DNA of 64,000 nt, from positions 1 to 64,000 of the forward strand of contig JBGATH010000005.1 in NCBI GenBank assembly GCA_044229235.1. Direction: 5' to 3'. Shown here piece by piece: positions 6,891-15,556 of the stretch (position 1 is its first letter; each line of letters starts with the position of its first letter). The notes below the pieces were generated by a model. The model searched no databases, had not been told where the DNA came from, and was given only the letters and a program-made list of their open reading frames with translations. Both the position numbers and the translations under genes were made by a program. Source of the stretch: UKL13-2 sp044229235 (GTDB lineage: Bacteria > Pseudomonadota > Gammaproteobacteria > Burkholderiales > Usitatibacteraceae).

Positions 6891-9556
6891 TATCCCCTGC
6901 CCTTCATCGCATCCCAGCGCGCGCAGCCTTCGCCCAGCATGGTTTTTGCGTCCTCGATGCCCTCGGCGACCGCTCAACCCGAGGTTATGGGTAAGGCCGA
7001 TGGTGGATTCATGACGACCGTCCTGTTCATTGTAAACATGTGGGTGACAAACGAAACGTCGATTTTCAGCGCATGCAATGGCAGGCGCTTGAGGTGGGAC
7101 AGCGATGAATAGCCGGTGCCAAAATCGTCGATGGAAAGTTTCACACCCATGTCGTGAATCTGCCGCAGGGTTTGGGTGGCGCGTTCCGGATCGGCAATCA
7201 ACGCACTTTCCATCGATTTCCAGCTTCCAGGTTGGACGGATCCACGCGATGCTTTTCCAGCAATCGCACCTGGTGGAACACGATTCGTCGGTGAAGCTGC
7301 CGGGCAGAGAGATTGACAGCCACGGTCACATCGTGTCCGGCAGCGAGCCAGCGCACCAGTTGGGTCAGCACCATCCAGCACCCAGAGCGTCAGCGGACGG
7401 ATGGCATCCGTCACCTCGGCCAACGGGATGAACTGCTCGGCGGCAGGATGCCCAACCGGGGATGACGCCAGCGCACCAGCGCCTCGAAACCGCAGACGCG
7501 GCCGGTTTGCACATTCACGCGCGGCTGGTACGCAGCGTCGAAGCTGGCCGTCGCGAACTGCAGCCCAGTTCGGCAATCAACGACAGGCGCTTGGGCGAAT
7601 AGTTATCCGAAGACGCCTCATAACGTGCAAAGCCGCTGCCGGCTTTTTTGGCCACATACATGGCGATGTCTGCACAGCGCATCAGCTCCGACGGGCTCGC
7701 ACCATGCGCCGGGAAAATGGCGATGCCAATACTCGCGCCGACTTCGAACCGGAAATCCCCCGAGGTCGAACAGGGCGGTAATTGCCGTCAGTGCGCGCGA
7801 CGCCACCAGATCGGCAATGTGCTCCGGCCTCAATGTCATGCAGCCAGATGCCGAACTCATCCCCCCAGCCGGGCAACCTGGCCGATGCAGATTTCGTCCT
7901 TGCGGCTTTCGGTGTCCAGCCTTTCGCCCAGCTGGACCAGCAGCCGATCACCCACCGCGTGGCCGAGCGTGTCATTGATTTCCTTGAAGCGATCCAGATC
8001 CACCATCAGCAGCGCGTTGATCATGCCGGGCGTGCTGGCGCCGATGTCTGCGTTCATGCGCGCTTCAAGCGTCGCCCGGTTGGTGAGCCCGGTGAGCATG
8101 TCGTGGGTGGCGCGGAATTCCAGCTCCGCGTGCTGCTTGCGGCGCTCCATTTCCGCCGAGGCCCGGACGGCGAAGATGCTCAGCAGGTTGGAAGCCAGTT
8201 CGGGGAAATCGAGCGGGCGCTTGAACATGACTGCGATGAGCCTCAGCGGCTGGTCAGCGGAGTCCATGGAGCGGGGCGCCCACATATGCCTCGATGCCAT
8301 GCTGCGCAAGCAGCGCATCGTCGGGAAACAACTCGGCCACTCGCCGCGGATAGGAACAGACGCGCTTGCCCAGCACGGTATCGCAGGGCGAGCCGCTGAG
8401 CGCGTAGCTGAATGCCGGCCCCGGGCCGTTGCGCCGCTGCACGGCGACAGTGCGGATGCGGCGGCTGTCCGCGGGGTCGATTTCCCCGACGAGTGCGAGT
8501 TCCGCGTCGAGCGCCTGCTGCATGCGTTCGGCCAGCGACCGGAAAACGACTCCCCCCGTGGAAGCGGCCACGCCCAGGCGATTTCGAACACCAGCTGCTC
8601 CTGCCGGCGGATTTCAGTGATGTCGCGAGCGATGGAAATCATGCATGGCTCGCCATGCACGGTGACGCGCTCACTGGAAATCTGGCAGGTCCTGAGGTCG
8701 CCCGACCTGGTACGCGCCACCATGCCGCGCACCCTTCCTCGGTGCGGCATTGCGCCAGCCAGGCTTCGCGCTGTTGCGGCACCGCCCACAGGCTTTTTCG
8801 GAGGTGGTGTGCTGATGAATTCATCGCGAGAATAGCCGGCGTGTTCCAGAAAACTGTCGTTCACTTCCAGCACCAGGCCGTCCTCGAGGCGGGTAACTAC
8901 CATCCAGTCCGGGCTCAGGCGGAATACCTGTGAAAACCGTTCTTCCGAAGCTGACAGGCAGCGACTGGGTGGTGCGGCGCTGCTGGTTTTCGGGGTGGCC
9001 AGTGCCACCGGGTCGGCGATGGACGCGGCAAACTGCTCCTCGTCCGGTGTCCATTCGCGGCGCATGCCGACTGATTCAATGCAGACCACACCCCGGCGTT
9101 TGCCTTCGTGCCAGATGGCGGCATCGAGCATCGATACGATACCCAGCGGCAGCAGGTAATCATCGCGAACTCGGCGGTGCGCGGGTCGCGGCGGGCATCG
9201 GCAGCATTGACCACGCGCTGGGTGGTGAACGCCTCGAAGTAGGCTGGATAGCGATGCGTCGAGGCGCCCGGTGCGCTTGTGGCTGGCATCCGCCGCGTCG
9301 TACAGGTCGGCCAGATCCAGGGCGGCACCATTGTCTTCGAACAGCCACAGGGAAACCCGCGCCACCCCCAGCGTGGCGGTCAGGACCGGTCAGGTGGGAG
9401 AGGATTGCTTCGCGCTCACCGGAGAGCACGCCGGCCTTCAAGGATCCCCAGCAGCGCTTCCTGTTGCCGGCGCACGCGCTCGGCGAGGCCCGGGCCGTTG
9501 CCGGTATCCGGAAACCGCGCCTCCGTGAGCACCGCAGACTGGCTGTTAGGAAGCAT
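6828..9556 (-). pseudogene. GAF-PAS-GAF-GGDEF-EAL cyclic-di-GMP protein, heavily frameshifted
   Basis: Read on the minus strand from ATG 9556, the pieces are: an N-terminal segment (LTEARFPDTGNGPGLAERV), a GAF-like domain (DDYLLPLGIVSMLDAAIWH), a PAS domain (LSPDWMVVTRLEDGLVLEV, SIARDITEIRRQEQLV), a second GAF-like domain (ELALVGEIDPADSRRIRTV), a GGDEF domain (THDMLTGLTNRATLEARM, FKEINDTLGHAVGDRLLV) and an EAL domain (GFEALVRWRHP, SIDDFGTGYSSLSHLKRL). It ends WLKTSGY at 6828. At least ten indels interrupt it, one in the C6 run at 7861-7866 that breaks the otherwise intact RLGGDEF signature. Both the cyclase and phosphodiesterase signatures are preserved apart from indels, so the ancestral protein was probably a bifunctional or regulated cyclic-di-GMP enzyme of about 900 residues. 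Confidence 0.8.
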
Positions 9557-9704
9557 GTAGTAAAGCGATGAATGTGAAATTGAAGGACTGCATTTGGCGT
9601 TTGGGCAGGCAAGCACGTTGCGTTACCCTGCCAAGCATATCAGCCGCAGGGGCTGTCAGCTAGAATGTCGCTGGCCACAATTCGCCTCCCGAAAGCGCCC
9701 CGCC

Positions 9705-10724
9705 GTGCTCTACCAGCTCGCCCGTCCTGTCCTGTTCTCGCTTGATCCCGAGACTGCGCACCACTTTGCCCTCAATGCGTTGCAGCGCGCTCACCGCCTG
9801 GGTCTGAGTCGCTGCATCGCCTCCACGCTGGTCCATCCGATCGAGGTGATGGGGCTGAAATTCGACAACCCGGTGGGGCTCGCTGCCGGTCTCGACAAGA
9901 ACGGCGAGTACATCGATGCGTTGGCGGCCATGGGCTTTGGCTTCATCGAAGTCGGTACCGTGACACCGCGACCACAACCCGGAAACCCCAGGCCGCGGAT
10001 GTTTCGACTCAAGGAACACGAGGCGCTCATCAATCGGCTTGGTTTCAACAACGGCGGTCTTGACGCCTTCATAAGCAACGTCCGCCGCACGCAATACAAG
10101 GGCACCCTCGGGCTCAATATCGGCAAGAATTTCGATACACCGATCGAAACTGCCGTGGAAGATTACGTCACCTGCCTGCGCGGCGTTTACCCTCATGCCA
10201 GCTATGTCACAGTGAATATTTCGTCCCCCAATACAAAGGGCCTGCGCGACCTGCAGGCGGCTGCGCAGCTCGACAAGCTGCTCGCGACGCTCAGGCAGGA
10301 GCAGGCAAAACTCAACGCCAGGCACCGCCGCCATGTTCCGCTGGTGCTGAAAGTCGCGCCAGACCTTGACCTGAAGTCGATCAAGGACATTGCCGCCCTC
10401 ACGCTGCAACACGGGTTCGAGGGCATCATCGCCACCAACACCACCATCTCGCGCGATGCCGTCAGGGACCACCCGCTGGCGGGCGAAGCTGGAGGGCTGT
10501 CCGGGAAACCGCTGTTTTCGCCCTCCACCGAAGTTCTGCGTGAATTTGCCCGCGCCCTCAAGGGCAACATCCCGCTGATCGGCGTGGGCGGCATCCTGTC
10601 CGGCGTCGATGCCAGAGCCAAGATCAATGCCGGCGCGTCGCTGGTGCAGATCTATACCGGCTTCATCTATCGCGGCCCGGACCTGGTTCGCGAAACGGTG
10701 CAAGCGTTGGCTGCAACGCGCTAG
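9705..10724 (+). CDS. pyrD: dihydroorotate dehydrogenase, quinone-dependent (class 2)
   Basis: A 339-residue enzyme that oxidises dihydroorotate to orotate in pyrimidine synthesis and passes electrons to quinone at the membrane. The GTG at 9705 gives MLYQLARPVLFSLDPETAHH, the amphipathic N-terminal helix typical of class 2; the open frame upstream has no family similarity. Motifs: AAGLDKNGEY, FIEVGTVTPRPQPGNPRPR, INRLGFNNGG, VNISSPNTKGLR with the catalytic Ser174, LVLKVAPDLD, ATNTTISR, and the FMN phosphate region GVGGILSG plus IYTGFIYRGP. The length is normal. This is the first intact gene after the indel-rich segment. The next gene starts 12 bp downstream. Confidence 0.96.
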   Translation: MLYQLARPVLFSLDPETAHHFALNALQRAHRLGLSRCIASTLVHPIEVMGLKFDNPVGLAAGLDKNGEYIDALAAMGFGFIEVGTVTPRPQPGNPRPRMFRLKEHEALINRLGFNNGGLDAFISNVRRTQYKGTLGLNIGKNFDTPIETAVEDYVTCLRGVYPHASYVTVNISSPNTKGLRDLQAAAQLDKLLATLRQEQAKLNARHRRHVPLVLKVAPDLDLKSIKDIAALTLQHGFEGIIATNTTISRDAVRDHPLAGEAGGLSGKPLFSPSTEVLREFARALKGNIPLIGVGGILSGVDARAKINAGASLVQIYTGFIYRGPDLVRETVQALAATR

Positions 10725-10736
10725 CCGCAGTTTTCG

Positions 10737-11846
10737 ATGAAGATCGGGCTTCCGGCAGAAATCAAGGATGGCGAGCGCCGCATTGCGCTGCTGCCCGAAG
10801 CGGTGGGCAAGCTGGCGGCGGCGGGGCACGAAATTGTCGTTGAAGCAGGCGCAGGCGCGCGTTGCGGCTTCGGCGATGCGTTGTACCTCGCCCAAGGCGC
10901 GCGCATTGTCGCCACTGCTGCTGGCGCCTTCGACGCCGACCTGGTGGTGAAAGTAAAGGAAATTCAGCCGGGCGAGTGGCAGCACCTGCGGCCTTCGAGC
11001 ATGCTGTTTTGCTACCTGCAACTTATCACCGGCGGCGAGATGGCAGGTGCGCTTTTGCAGAAACGCGTGACCGGGCTGTCCTTCGAGACTGTGGAAGGTG
11101 CTGAAGGCGGACTGCCGCTGCTCAAACCGATGTCGGTGATCGCGGGTGAATTGGCCATGCCGATTGCCGCCCACCTGTTGATGACACCGCAGGGCGGCCG
11201 CGGTGTCATGCTACGCGATGCGCGTGTGGTGATATTGGGCGCCGGCAGTGCCGGCCGCGCAGCCGCCAGTGTCGCCGCGCAACTTGGCGCGGATGTGACA
11301 CTGTTGTCACGTGCGGGGAAACGGCTGGAACAGGCCCGCGGACAGTTGCCGGCGGCGATCAGCATCCAACCGGTCAGCGGGCAGGCGTTGGCTGAAGCGC
11401 TGCAGGATGCCGATGTGTTGATCGGCGCCATCAATGTTCCCGGCGCGCCGACGCCAAAGCTGGTCTCGCGCGATGCGCTGCGGACCATGGGACCGGGCGC
11501 GGTATTCATCGATATCTGCATTGACGGCGGTGGTGTCGCCGAATCGTCGCGCCCCACCAAACATTCGGCGCCAACCTTTGTCGACGAAGGTGTCATTCAC
11601 TATTGCGTGGCGAACATGCCCGCGGCAGTCCCACAGTCCGCCAGCAGGGCGCTTTCGGCCGCGATCATCCCGTACGTGGAATCACTGGCGGCGAACGGAC
11701 TGACGCGCGCCCTGCGTGCCGATCCGGGCCTGGCGGCCGGTCTGCAGACGCATGGCGGACAAGTCACCAACGCCGGCGTGGCCGCGGCGCTGGGCAGGCC
11801 ATATTGCGATCTCGACGCACTGCTGCACTCCTGCCAGGCAAGATGA
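10737..11846 (+). CDS. alanine dehydrogenase-like protein
   Basis: A 369-residue protein of the alanine dehydrogenase / transhydrogenase-alpha family, which interconverts alanine and pyruvate with NAD(H). It has the N-terminal MKIGLPAEIKDGERRIALLP, the substrate Lys in VKVKE (Lys74), the Rossmann loop VILGAGSAGRAAA near 168, FIDICIDGGG with the conserved Asp near 263, and HYCVANMPAAVPQSAS. In characterised alanine dehydrogenases a catalytic His follows in a YLHLA motif; here it reads FCYLQLI, with Gln95 at that position. The enzyme may therefore have altered activity or another amino or keto acid substrate. It sits 12 bp after pyrD, and its stop overlaps the next start (ATGA at 11843). Confidence 0.85.
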   Translation: MKIGLPAEIKDGERRIALLPEAVGKLAAAGHEIVVEAGAGARCGFGDALYLAQGARIVATAAGAFDADLVVKVKEIQPGEWQHLRPSSMLFCYLQLITGGEMAGALLQKRVTGLSFETVEGAEGGLPLLKPMSVIAGELAMPIAAHLLMTPQGGRGVMLRDARVVILGAGSAGRAAASVAAQLGADVTLLSRAGKRLEQARGQLPAAISIQPVSGQALAEALQDADVLIGAINVPGAPTPKLVSRDALRTMGPGAVFIDICIDGGGVAESSRPTKHSAPTFVDEGVIHYCVANMPAAVPQSASRALSAAIIPYVESLAANGLTRALRADPGLAAGLQTHGGQVTNAGVAAALGRPYCDLDALLHSCQAR

Positions 11847-12391
11847 TGCCGTCCACGCTTGCCCATCAAATCGACGCCCTGCTCCCGCAGACGCAATGCA
11901 CCAAGTGCGGCTATGCCGGCTGCATGCCGTACGCGGAAGCAATCGCCAATGAGGGGGCGCCGATCAACCGTTGCCCGCCTGGTGGCGACGCGGGAATTGC
12001 CGCACTCGCCGGCCTGCTGGGGCGAGAGATCGTGGCACTGGACATATCCTGCGGGCACTCCACTCCCCACCGTATCGCAGTCATTGACCAGGCGACGTGT
12101 ATCGGCTGTGCCAAGTGCGTGCCGCCCTGCCCTACGGATGCGATCATCGGCGCCAGCAAATTCCTGCATAGCGTCATCCCGGCGCTTTGCACCGGCTGCG
12201 AGCTTTGCATCGCGCCATGCCCGGTAGACTGCATCACCATGGTCAGCAGTGCCGACTTTCCCGCGATGATGGCCGCCGACGCCGCACGCGAACGTTTCCG
12301 GCAGCATCAGTCGCGCCTGGCTCGCGATGCGGCGGAACGCGATGCCACGTTGGCGGCTCGCGAACGCGCAGTGCTGGGACCGGCTTCCTGA
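11843..12391 (+). CDS. RnfB-like polyferredoxin
   Basis: The protein has 182 residues from ATG 11843, or one fewer from the adjacent ATG. The N-terminus has a 4Fe-4S motif of the RnfB/Fes type (Cys19, Cys22, Cys27, Cys44 in LLPQTQCTKCGYAGC), followed by two ferredoxin clusters, CIGCAKCVPPCP and CTGCELCIAPCP. The C-terminal 40 residues are charged and helical. It lacks the membrane helix of true RnfB, and no other rnf genes are present. Betaproteobacteria commonly carry this stand-alone form before nth, where it has been proposed as an electron carrier or as a partner of the endonuclease iron-sulfur cluster. That link is inference from gene order. Confidence 0.88.
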   Translation: MMPSTLAHQIDALLPQTQCTKCGYAGCMPYAEAIANEGAPINRCPPGGDAGIAALAGLLGREIVALDISCGHSTPHRIAVIDQATCIGCAKCVPPCPTDAIIGASKFLHSVIPALCTGCELCIAPCPVDCITMVSSADFPAMMAADAARERFRQHQSRLARDAAERDATLAARERAVLGPAS

Positions 12392-12407
12392 AAGGAGCAA
12401 CTGAATA

Positions 12408-13073
12408 ATGGCCAAAGCCGAAGCCAGAATCATGAAACCGGCAGAGCGAGTCGAGTTTTTCAGGCGCATGCAGGAACTGAAGCCCGACCCGCGTTCCGAC
12501 CTGGCATACACGTCGGCCTTCGAGTTGCTCATCGCCGTCATCCTCTCCGCGCAGGCCACCGACAAGAGCGTCAACATTGTCACGGCCAAACTCTACCCGG
12601 TGGCCAACACACCGCAAAAACTACTCAAGCTGGGCGAGGAAAAACTCATCCCGTACATACAGACCATCGGCTTGTTCCGTACCAAGGCAAGAAATGTCAT
12701 CGCCACCTGTCGCGTGCTGGTGGAGCAGCACGGCGGACTCGTTCCGGATACGCGCGAAGCGCTGGAAGCGCTTCCCGGGGTGGGGCGAAAAACGGCCAAC
12801 GTCGTGCTCAATGTCGCTTTCGGCCAGCCGACCATGGCGGTCGATACGCACATTTTCCGCATCAGCAATCGCATGGGCCTGGCACCGGGCAAAGACGTGG
12901 TGGCTGTAGAGCAGCGACTGCTGAAGGTGGTACCGCCGGAGTTTGCGCTCCACGCCCACCATTGGCTCATCCTGCACGGTCGCTACACCTGCATCGCCCG
13001 CAAGCCGAAGTGCGGTCAATGCGCGGTGTTCGATATTTGCGGCTACAAGAAGAAAGCGGACTTCGTCGAATGA
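12408..13073 (+). CDS. nth: endonuclease III, base-excision DNA glycosylase
   Basis: A 221-residue bifunctional glycosylase/AP lyase that removes oxidised pyrimidines. Helix-hairpin-helix LPGVGRKTANVVL carries the catalytic Lys128, and AVDTHIF carries Asp146. The C-terminal 4Fe-4S cluster cysteines are at 195, 202, 205 and 211 (spacing 6, 2, 5), exactly the family pattern. The N-terminus SAFELLIAVILSAQATDKSVN is the first helical barrel segment. A good ribosome site, AAAGGAG, precedes the ATG at 12408. The gene starts 16 bp after the RnfB-like gene and is followed 15 bp later by the DUF1841 gene. Confidence 0.97.
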   Translation: MAKAEARIMKPAERVEFFRRMQELKPDPRSDLAYTSAFELLIAVILSAQATDKSVNIVTAKLYPVANTPQKLLKLGEEKLIPYIQTIGLFRTKARNVIATCRVLVEQHGGLVPDTREALEALPGVGRKTANVVLNVAFGQPTMAVDTHIFRISNRMGLAPGKDVVAVEQRLLKVVPPEFALHAHHWLILHGRYTCIARKPKCGQCAVFDICGYKKKADFVE

Positions 13074-13088
13074 ATACCGGCACCTGCC

Positions 13089-13529
13089 ATGTTTAACCCC
13101 ACGCGTGAACAGTCGCGCGATTTCCTGTTCGAGGCGTGGCGCAAATTCCGCTCCGGCGAACCCTTGACCGGCATGGAGAGCATCGCGGTGGAACTGATAT
13201 CCGCACATCCGGAATATCACCGGCTGCTGGACGATCGCGCACGCTACCTGAGCCAGTTTCGCGACCGCGATTTTCCGCCCGAATTTGGCGAGACCAATCC
13301 GTTCTTGCATCTCAACATGCACATGGCGATTCGCGAACAGGTTTCGATCGACCAGCCGCGCGGCGTGCGCGCGCATCACGCGGCACTGTCGGCCAAAACT
13401 GGCTCCGCTCTGGAGGCCGAGCATGAAATGATGGATTGCCTTGGTGAAATGATCTGGCAGGCGCAGCGCCAGGGTACCGCCCCTGATGCCACGATTTACC
13501 TCGACTGCCTGGTGCGCAAGCTGTCCTGA
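13089..13529 (+). CDS. DUF1841 family protein
   Basis: A soluble 146-residue protein. It matches the DUF1841 family of beta- and gammaproteobacteria through MFNPTREQSRDFLFEAWRK, TGMESIAVELISAHPEYH, ETNPFLHLNMHMAIREQ and MMDCLGEMIWQAQR. The family function is unknown. The conserved His-rich HLNMHM segment and the HPEYH motif could bind a metal, but that is only a guess. It follows nth by 15 bp and ends before a strong bidirectional terminator, so it is the last gene of the pyrD-to-DUF1841 transcript. Confidence 0.9.
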   Translation: MFNPTREQSRDFLFEAWRKFRSGEPLTGMESIAVELISAHPEYHRLLDDRARYLSQFRDRDFPPEFGETNPFLHLNMHMAIREQVSIDQPRGVRAHHAALSAKTGSALEAEHEMMDCLGEMIWQAQRQGTAPDATIYLDCLVRKLS

Positions 13530-13555
13530 CGCACGGGTGATGCTGTCGAAAACAA

Positions 13556-13579
13556 CAAGGCCCGCGACTGCGGGCCTTG
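13556..13579. terminator. bidirectional intrinsic terminator
   Basis: A perfect 10-bp stem CAAGGCCCGC-GACT-GCGGGCCTTG lies between the convergent DUF1841 and cytochrome c genes, with an A-rich stretch (AAAACAA) on the left. The T-run is short on the plus side, so efficiency may be better toward the left. Confidence 0.75.
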
Positions 13580-13601
13580 TGCTTGGTGAATCCGGATCGA
13601 C

Positions 13602-13937
13602 TCAGTATTTCGTCTTCAGGTCCGAAGGCTGCTTCGAGAAATATGCGGCCAGATCCAGAATATCCTGCGGCTTGAGCGCCGCAGCGAATCCATTCATCGA
13701 CGCATTCTTGCGCTTGCCGGATTTGTACTGGTTGAGTGCAGCCACCAGGTAATCGGCATGCTGCCCGGCCAGCACCGGATAATCGGGCTGAATGGGCTTG
13801 GCGCCGCCTTCGCCGTGGCAGGCTTTGCAGGTTTCAGACTTCTTGGCGCCCTCTTCGGCGTTGCCAGCGGCCAAGGTGCTCAGCGGAACGGCAACGAGCA
13901 AACTTGCAGCCAGCATGGAAATGGATTTCATGGTCAT
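13602..13937 (-). CDS. small class I cytochrome c
   Basis: A 111-residue exported cytochrome. The signal peptide is MKSISMLAASLLVAVPLSTLAAG. The mature domain has one haem site, CKACH, and the axial Met in NASMNGFAAAL; the GGAKPIQPDYPVLAGQHADYL block is typical of cytochrome c4/c5-type electron carriers. Such proteins shuttle electrons to terminal oxidases in the periplasm. It lies 12 bp downstream of a second cytochrome c gene with the same architecture, so the pair arose by duplication or acts as a two-haem unit split over two chains. Confidence 0.92.
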   Translation of the reverse strand: MTMKSISMLAASLLVAVPLSTLAAGNAEEGAKKSETCKACHGEGGAKPIQPDYPVLAGQHADYLVAALNQYKSGKRKNASMNGFAAALKPQDILDLAAYFSKQPSDLKTKY

Positions 13938-13949
13938 GTCGGTCCCGGA

Positions 13950-14297
13950 TTACTTTTGGCTGTAGTAGGCAGCGATGTCGGCAACTTCTTTTTCAGTAAG
14001 CGCCAGCGCCAGCCCTTTCATGGTCTCGTTGTAGCGATTGCCGGTGCGGTAACCGGTGAGCGCCGCGACGATATACGCCTCATTCTGGCCGCCCAGCTTT
14101 GGCACGTGGTAGACCTCGGGGTACGCCGCCTTGGTACCCGGGTTGCCGTGACATCCCGAGCAAATGGCAACAGCCTTGCTCTTGCCGGCAGCGGCATTAC
14201 CCTTGATCGGCGCGGCCGGCGCCTGCGCCAGCGCAACCATCGGCAGGCCGGCGAGGACAGCAAAAAGTGCAATTTTTTTCATGTTTTTCAACGACAT
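13950..14297 (-). CDS. class I cytochrome c, paralogue
   Basis: A protein of 115 residues from the ATG at 14297, or 110 from the ATG at 14282 (MKKIALFAVLAGLPMVALAQ, the more typical signal peptide start). Neither has a clear ribosome site. The haem site is CSGCH, and the axial Met lies in NETMKGLALAL. The VPKLGGQNEAYIVAALTGYR block parallels the downstream cytochrome. It is periplasmic. Together the two resemble the halves of a dihaem cytochrome c4. The gene is transcribed away from dnaQ with about 90 bp between, and nothing else is recognised in that gap. Confidence 0.9.
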   Translation of the reverse strand: MSLKNMKKIALFAVLAGLPMVALAQAPAAPIKGNAAAGKSKAVAICSGCHGNPGTKAAYPEVYHVPKLGGQNEAYIVAALTGYRTGNRYNETMKGLALALTEKEVADIAAYYSQK

Positions 14298-14387
14298 TGA
14301 GCGTTTGAAGGGCGACAGCTTCGTCGCGTGAACAGAACTCTCATTATAGCATGCAGCCAGGGGCGGGCATGCGCCGAACAGCGGCAA

Positions 14388-15110
14388 TTAGGGCGATTCT
14401 GCAGCCGCATCGTCCGTCGGCCAGATCAGCTTGCCACCGCTCGCCTTGTCGAGCGAAACCAACATCGCCGCATGCGCAGCGCGCTCCTCGCTGGTCGCCC
14501 GCAACACCCGCAATGACACGGGCCGCGAGGAATCCATGGCGATGCCCGACTTGCCTGGAACTGCCGCCGTCTCGATGCCGATGGCGAGGCTGTCCTGGCC
14601 GCGTGTCATGGCGACGTACACCTCAGCCAGCAATTCGGCATCCATCAGTGCGCCGTGCACGGTGCGCGCGCTGCGGTCCACCTCGTAGCGATCGCACAAC
14701 GCGTCGAGCGAGTTCTTCTTGCCCGGGTGCAACTCGCGCGCCATCGCCAGCGTGTCGGTGACGGTGCATATGGTGGTGATGGCCGGTCGCTTGAGTCGCG
14801 CCAGTTCGGCATTGAGAAAACCGACGTCGAACGGCGCATTGTGAATAACCAGTTCGGCGCCGCGCACATAGTCGAGAAACTCATCCACGATCTCGGCAAA
14901 CTTGGGTTCGTTCGCCAGGTCCTCCAGCGCAATGCCGTGCACCTGCGTTGCCCCTTCGTCGATGTTGCGTTCCGGATGGATGCGCTTGTAGAAATTGTTG
15001 CGGCTGAGCCGCCGGTGAATCATCTCGACGCAGGCGATCTCGATGATGCGGTGTCCCTGCGCGGGATCAAGCCCGGTGGTCTCGGTATCGAGCACGATCA
15101 GGCGACTCAT
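14388..15110 (-). CDS. dnaQ: DNA polymerase III epsilon subunit (3'-5' exonuclease)
   Basis: A 240-residue proofreading subunit. The DEDDh exonuclease residues are visible: Asp and Glu in IVLDTETTGLD, Asp in IHNAPFDVGFLN, and the His and Asp in VHGALMDAELLAEVY. The C-terminal extension that binds the polymerase alpha subunit follows. The ATG at 15110 overlaps the rnhA stop (ATGA), so the two are translationally coupled, a common proteobacterial arrangement. Confidence 0.96.
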   Translation of the reverse strand: MSRLIVLDTETTGLDPAQGHRIIEIACVEMIHRRLSRNNFYKRIHPERNIDEGATQVHGIALEDLANEPKFAEIVDEFLDYVRGAELVIHNAPFDVGFLNAELARLKRPAITTICTVTDTLAMARELHPGKKNSLDALCDRYEVDRSARTVHGALMDAELLAEVYVAMTRGQDSLAIGIETAAVPGKSGIAMDSSRPVSLRVLRATSEERAAHAAMLVSLDKASGGKLIWPTDDAAAESP

Positions 15111-15556
15111 CTGGCGGCCCCCTTGCGCACCAGTTCAACGCCCAGGTTCGCCAATGCGTCCGCGCGCTCGTTGTCCGGATGTCCCGCGTGCCCCTTCACC
15201 CAGCGCCAGTCGATGCGGTGCTGCGCGGCAAGCCCGTCAAGTTTCAGCCAGAGGTCCGCGTTCTTGACCGGCTTCTTGTCCGCCGTTTTCCAGCCGTTGC
15301 GCTTCCAGCCATGAATCCATTCGCTGATGCCCTTCTGAACGTAGGACGAGTCGGTGTACACCACGGCCGCGCACTCGCGTTTCAGGGCGCCCAGGGCCTC
15401 GATCACCGCCATCAGTTCCATGCGGTTGTTGGTGGTATTGGCTTCGCCGCCGAAAAGCTCGCGCTCGGTGCCGCCGAAACGCATCAGCACGCCCCAGCCG
15501 CCGACCCCGGGGTTGCCTTTGCAGGCCCCATCGGCATAAATCTCGACGGTGCTCAT
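15107..15556 (-). CDS. rnhA: ribonuclease HI
   Basis: A 149-residue enzyme that cuts RNA in RNA-DNA hybrids. The catalytic acids lie in EIYADGACKGNPG, NNRMELMAVIEAL, VVYTDSSYVQKGI and HPDNERADALANLG, with the basic handle GWKRNGWKTADKKPVKN between. The length is normal. It overlaps the methyltransferase stop by 4 bp upstream and dnaQ by 4 bp downstream, forming a three-gene coupled operon. Confidence 0.97.
   Translation of the reverse strand: MSTVEIYADGACKGNPGVGGWGVLMRFGGTERELFGGEANTTNNRMELMAVIEALGALKRECAAVVYTDSSYVQKGISEWIHGWKRNGWKTADKKPVKNADLWLKLDGLAAQHRIDWRWVKGHAGHPDNERADALANLGVELVRKGAAR

Noticed and set aside
13602..14297. A single frameshifted dihaem cytochrome c4
   Set aside because: Each gene has its own signal peptide, start codon and axial Met, so two separate monohaem cytochromes are the simpler reading.
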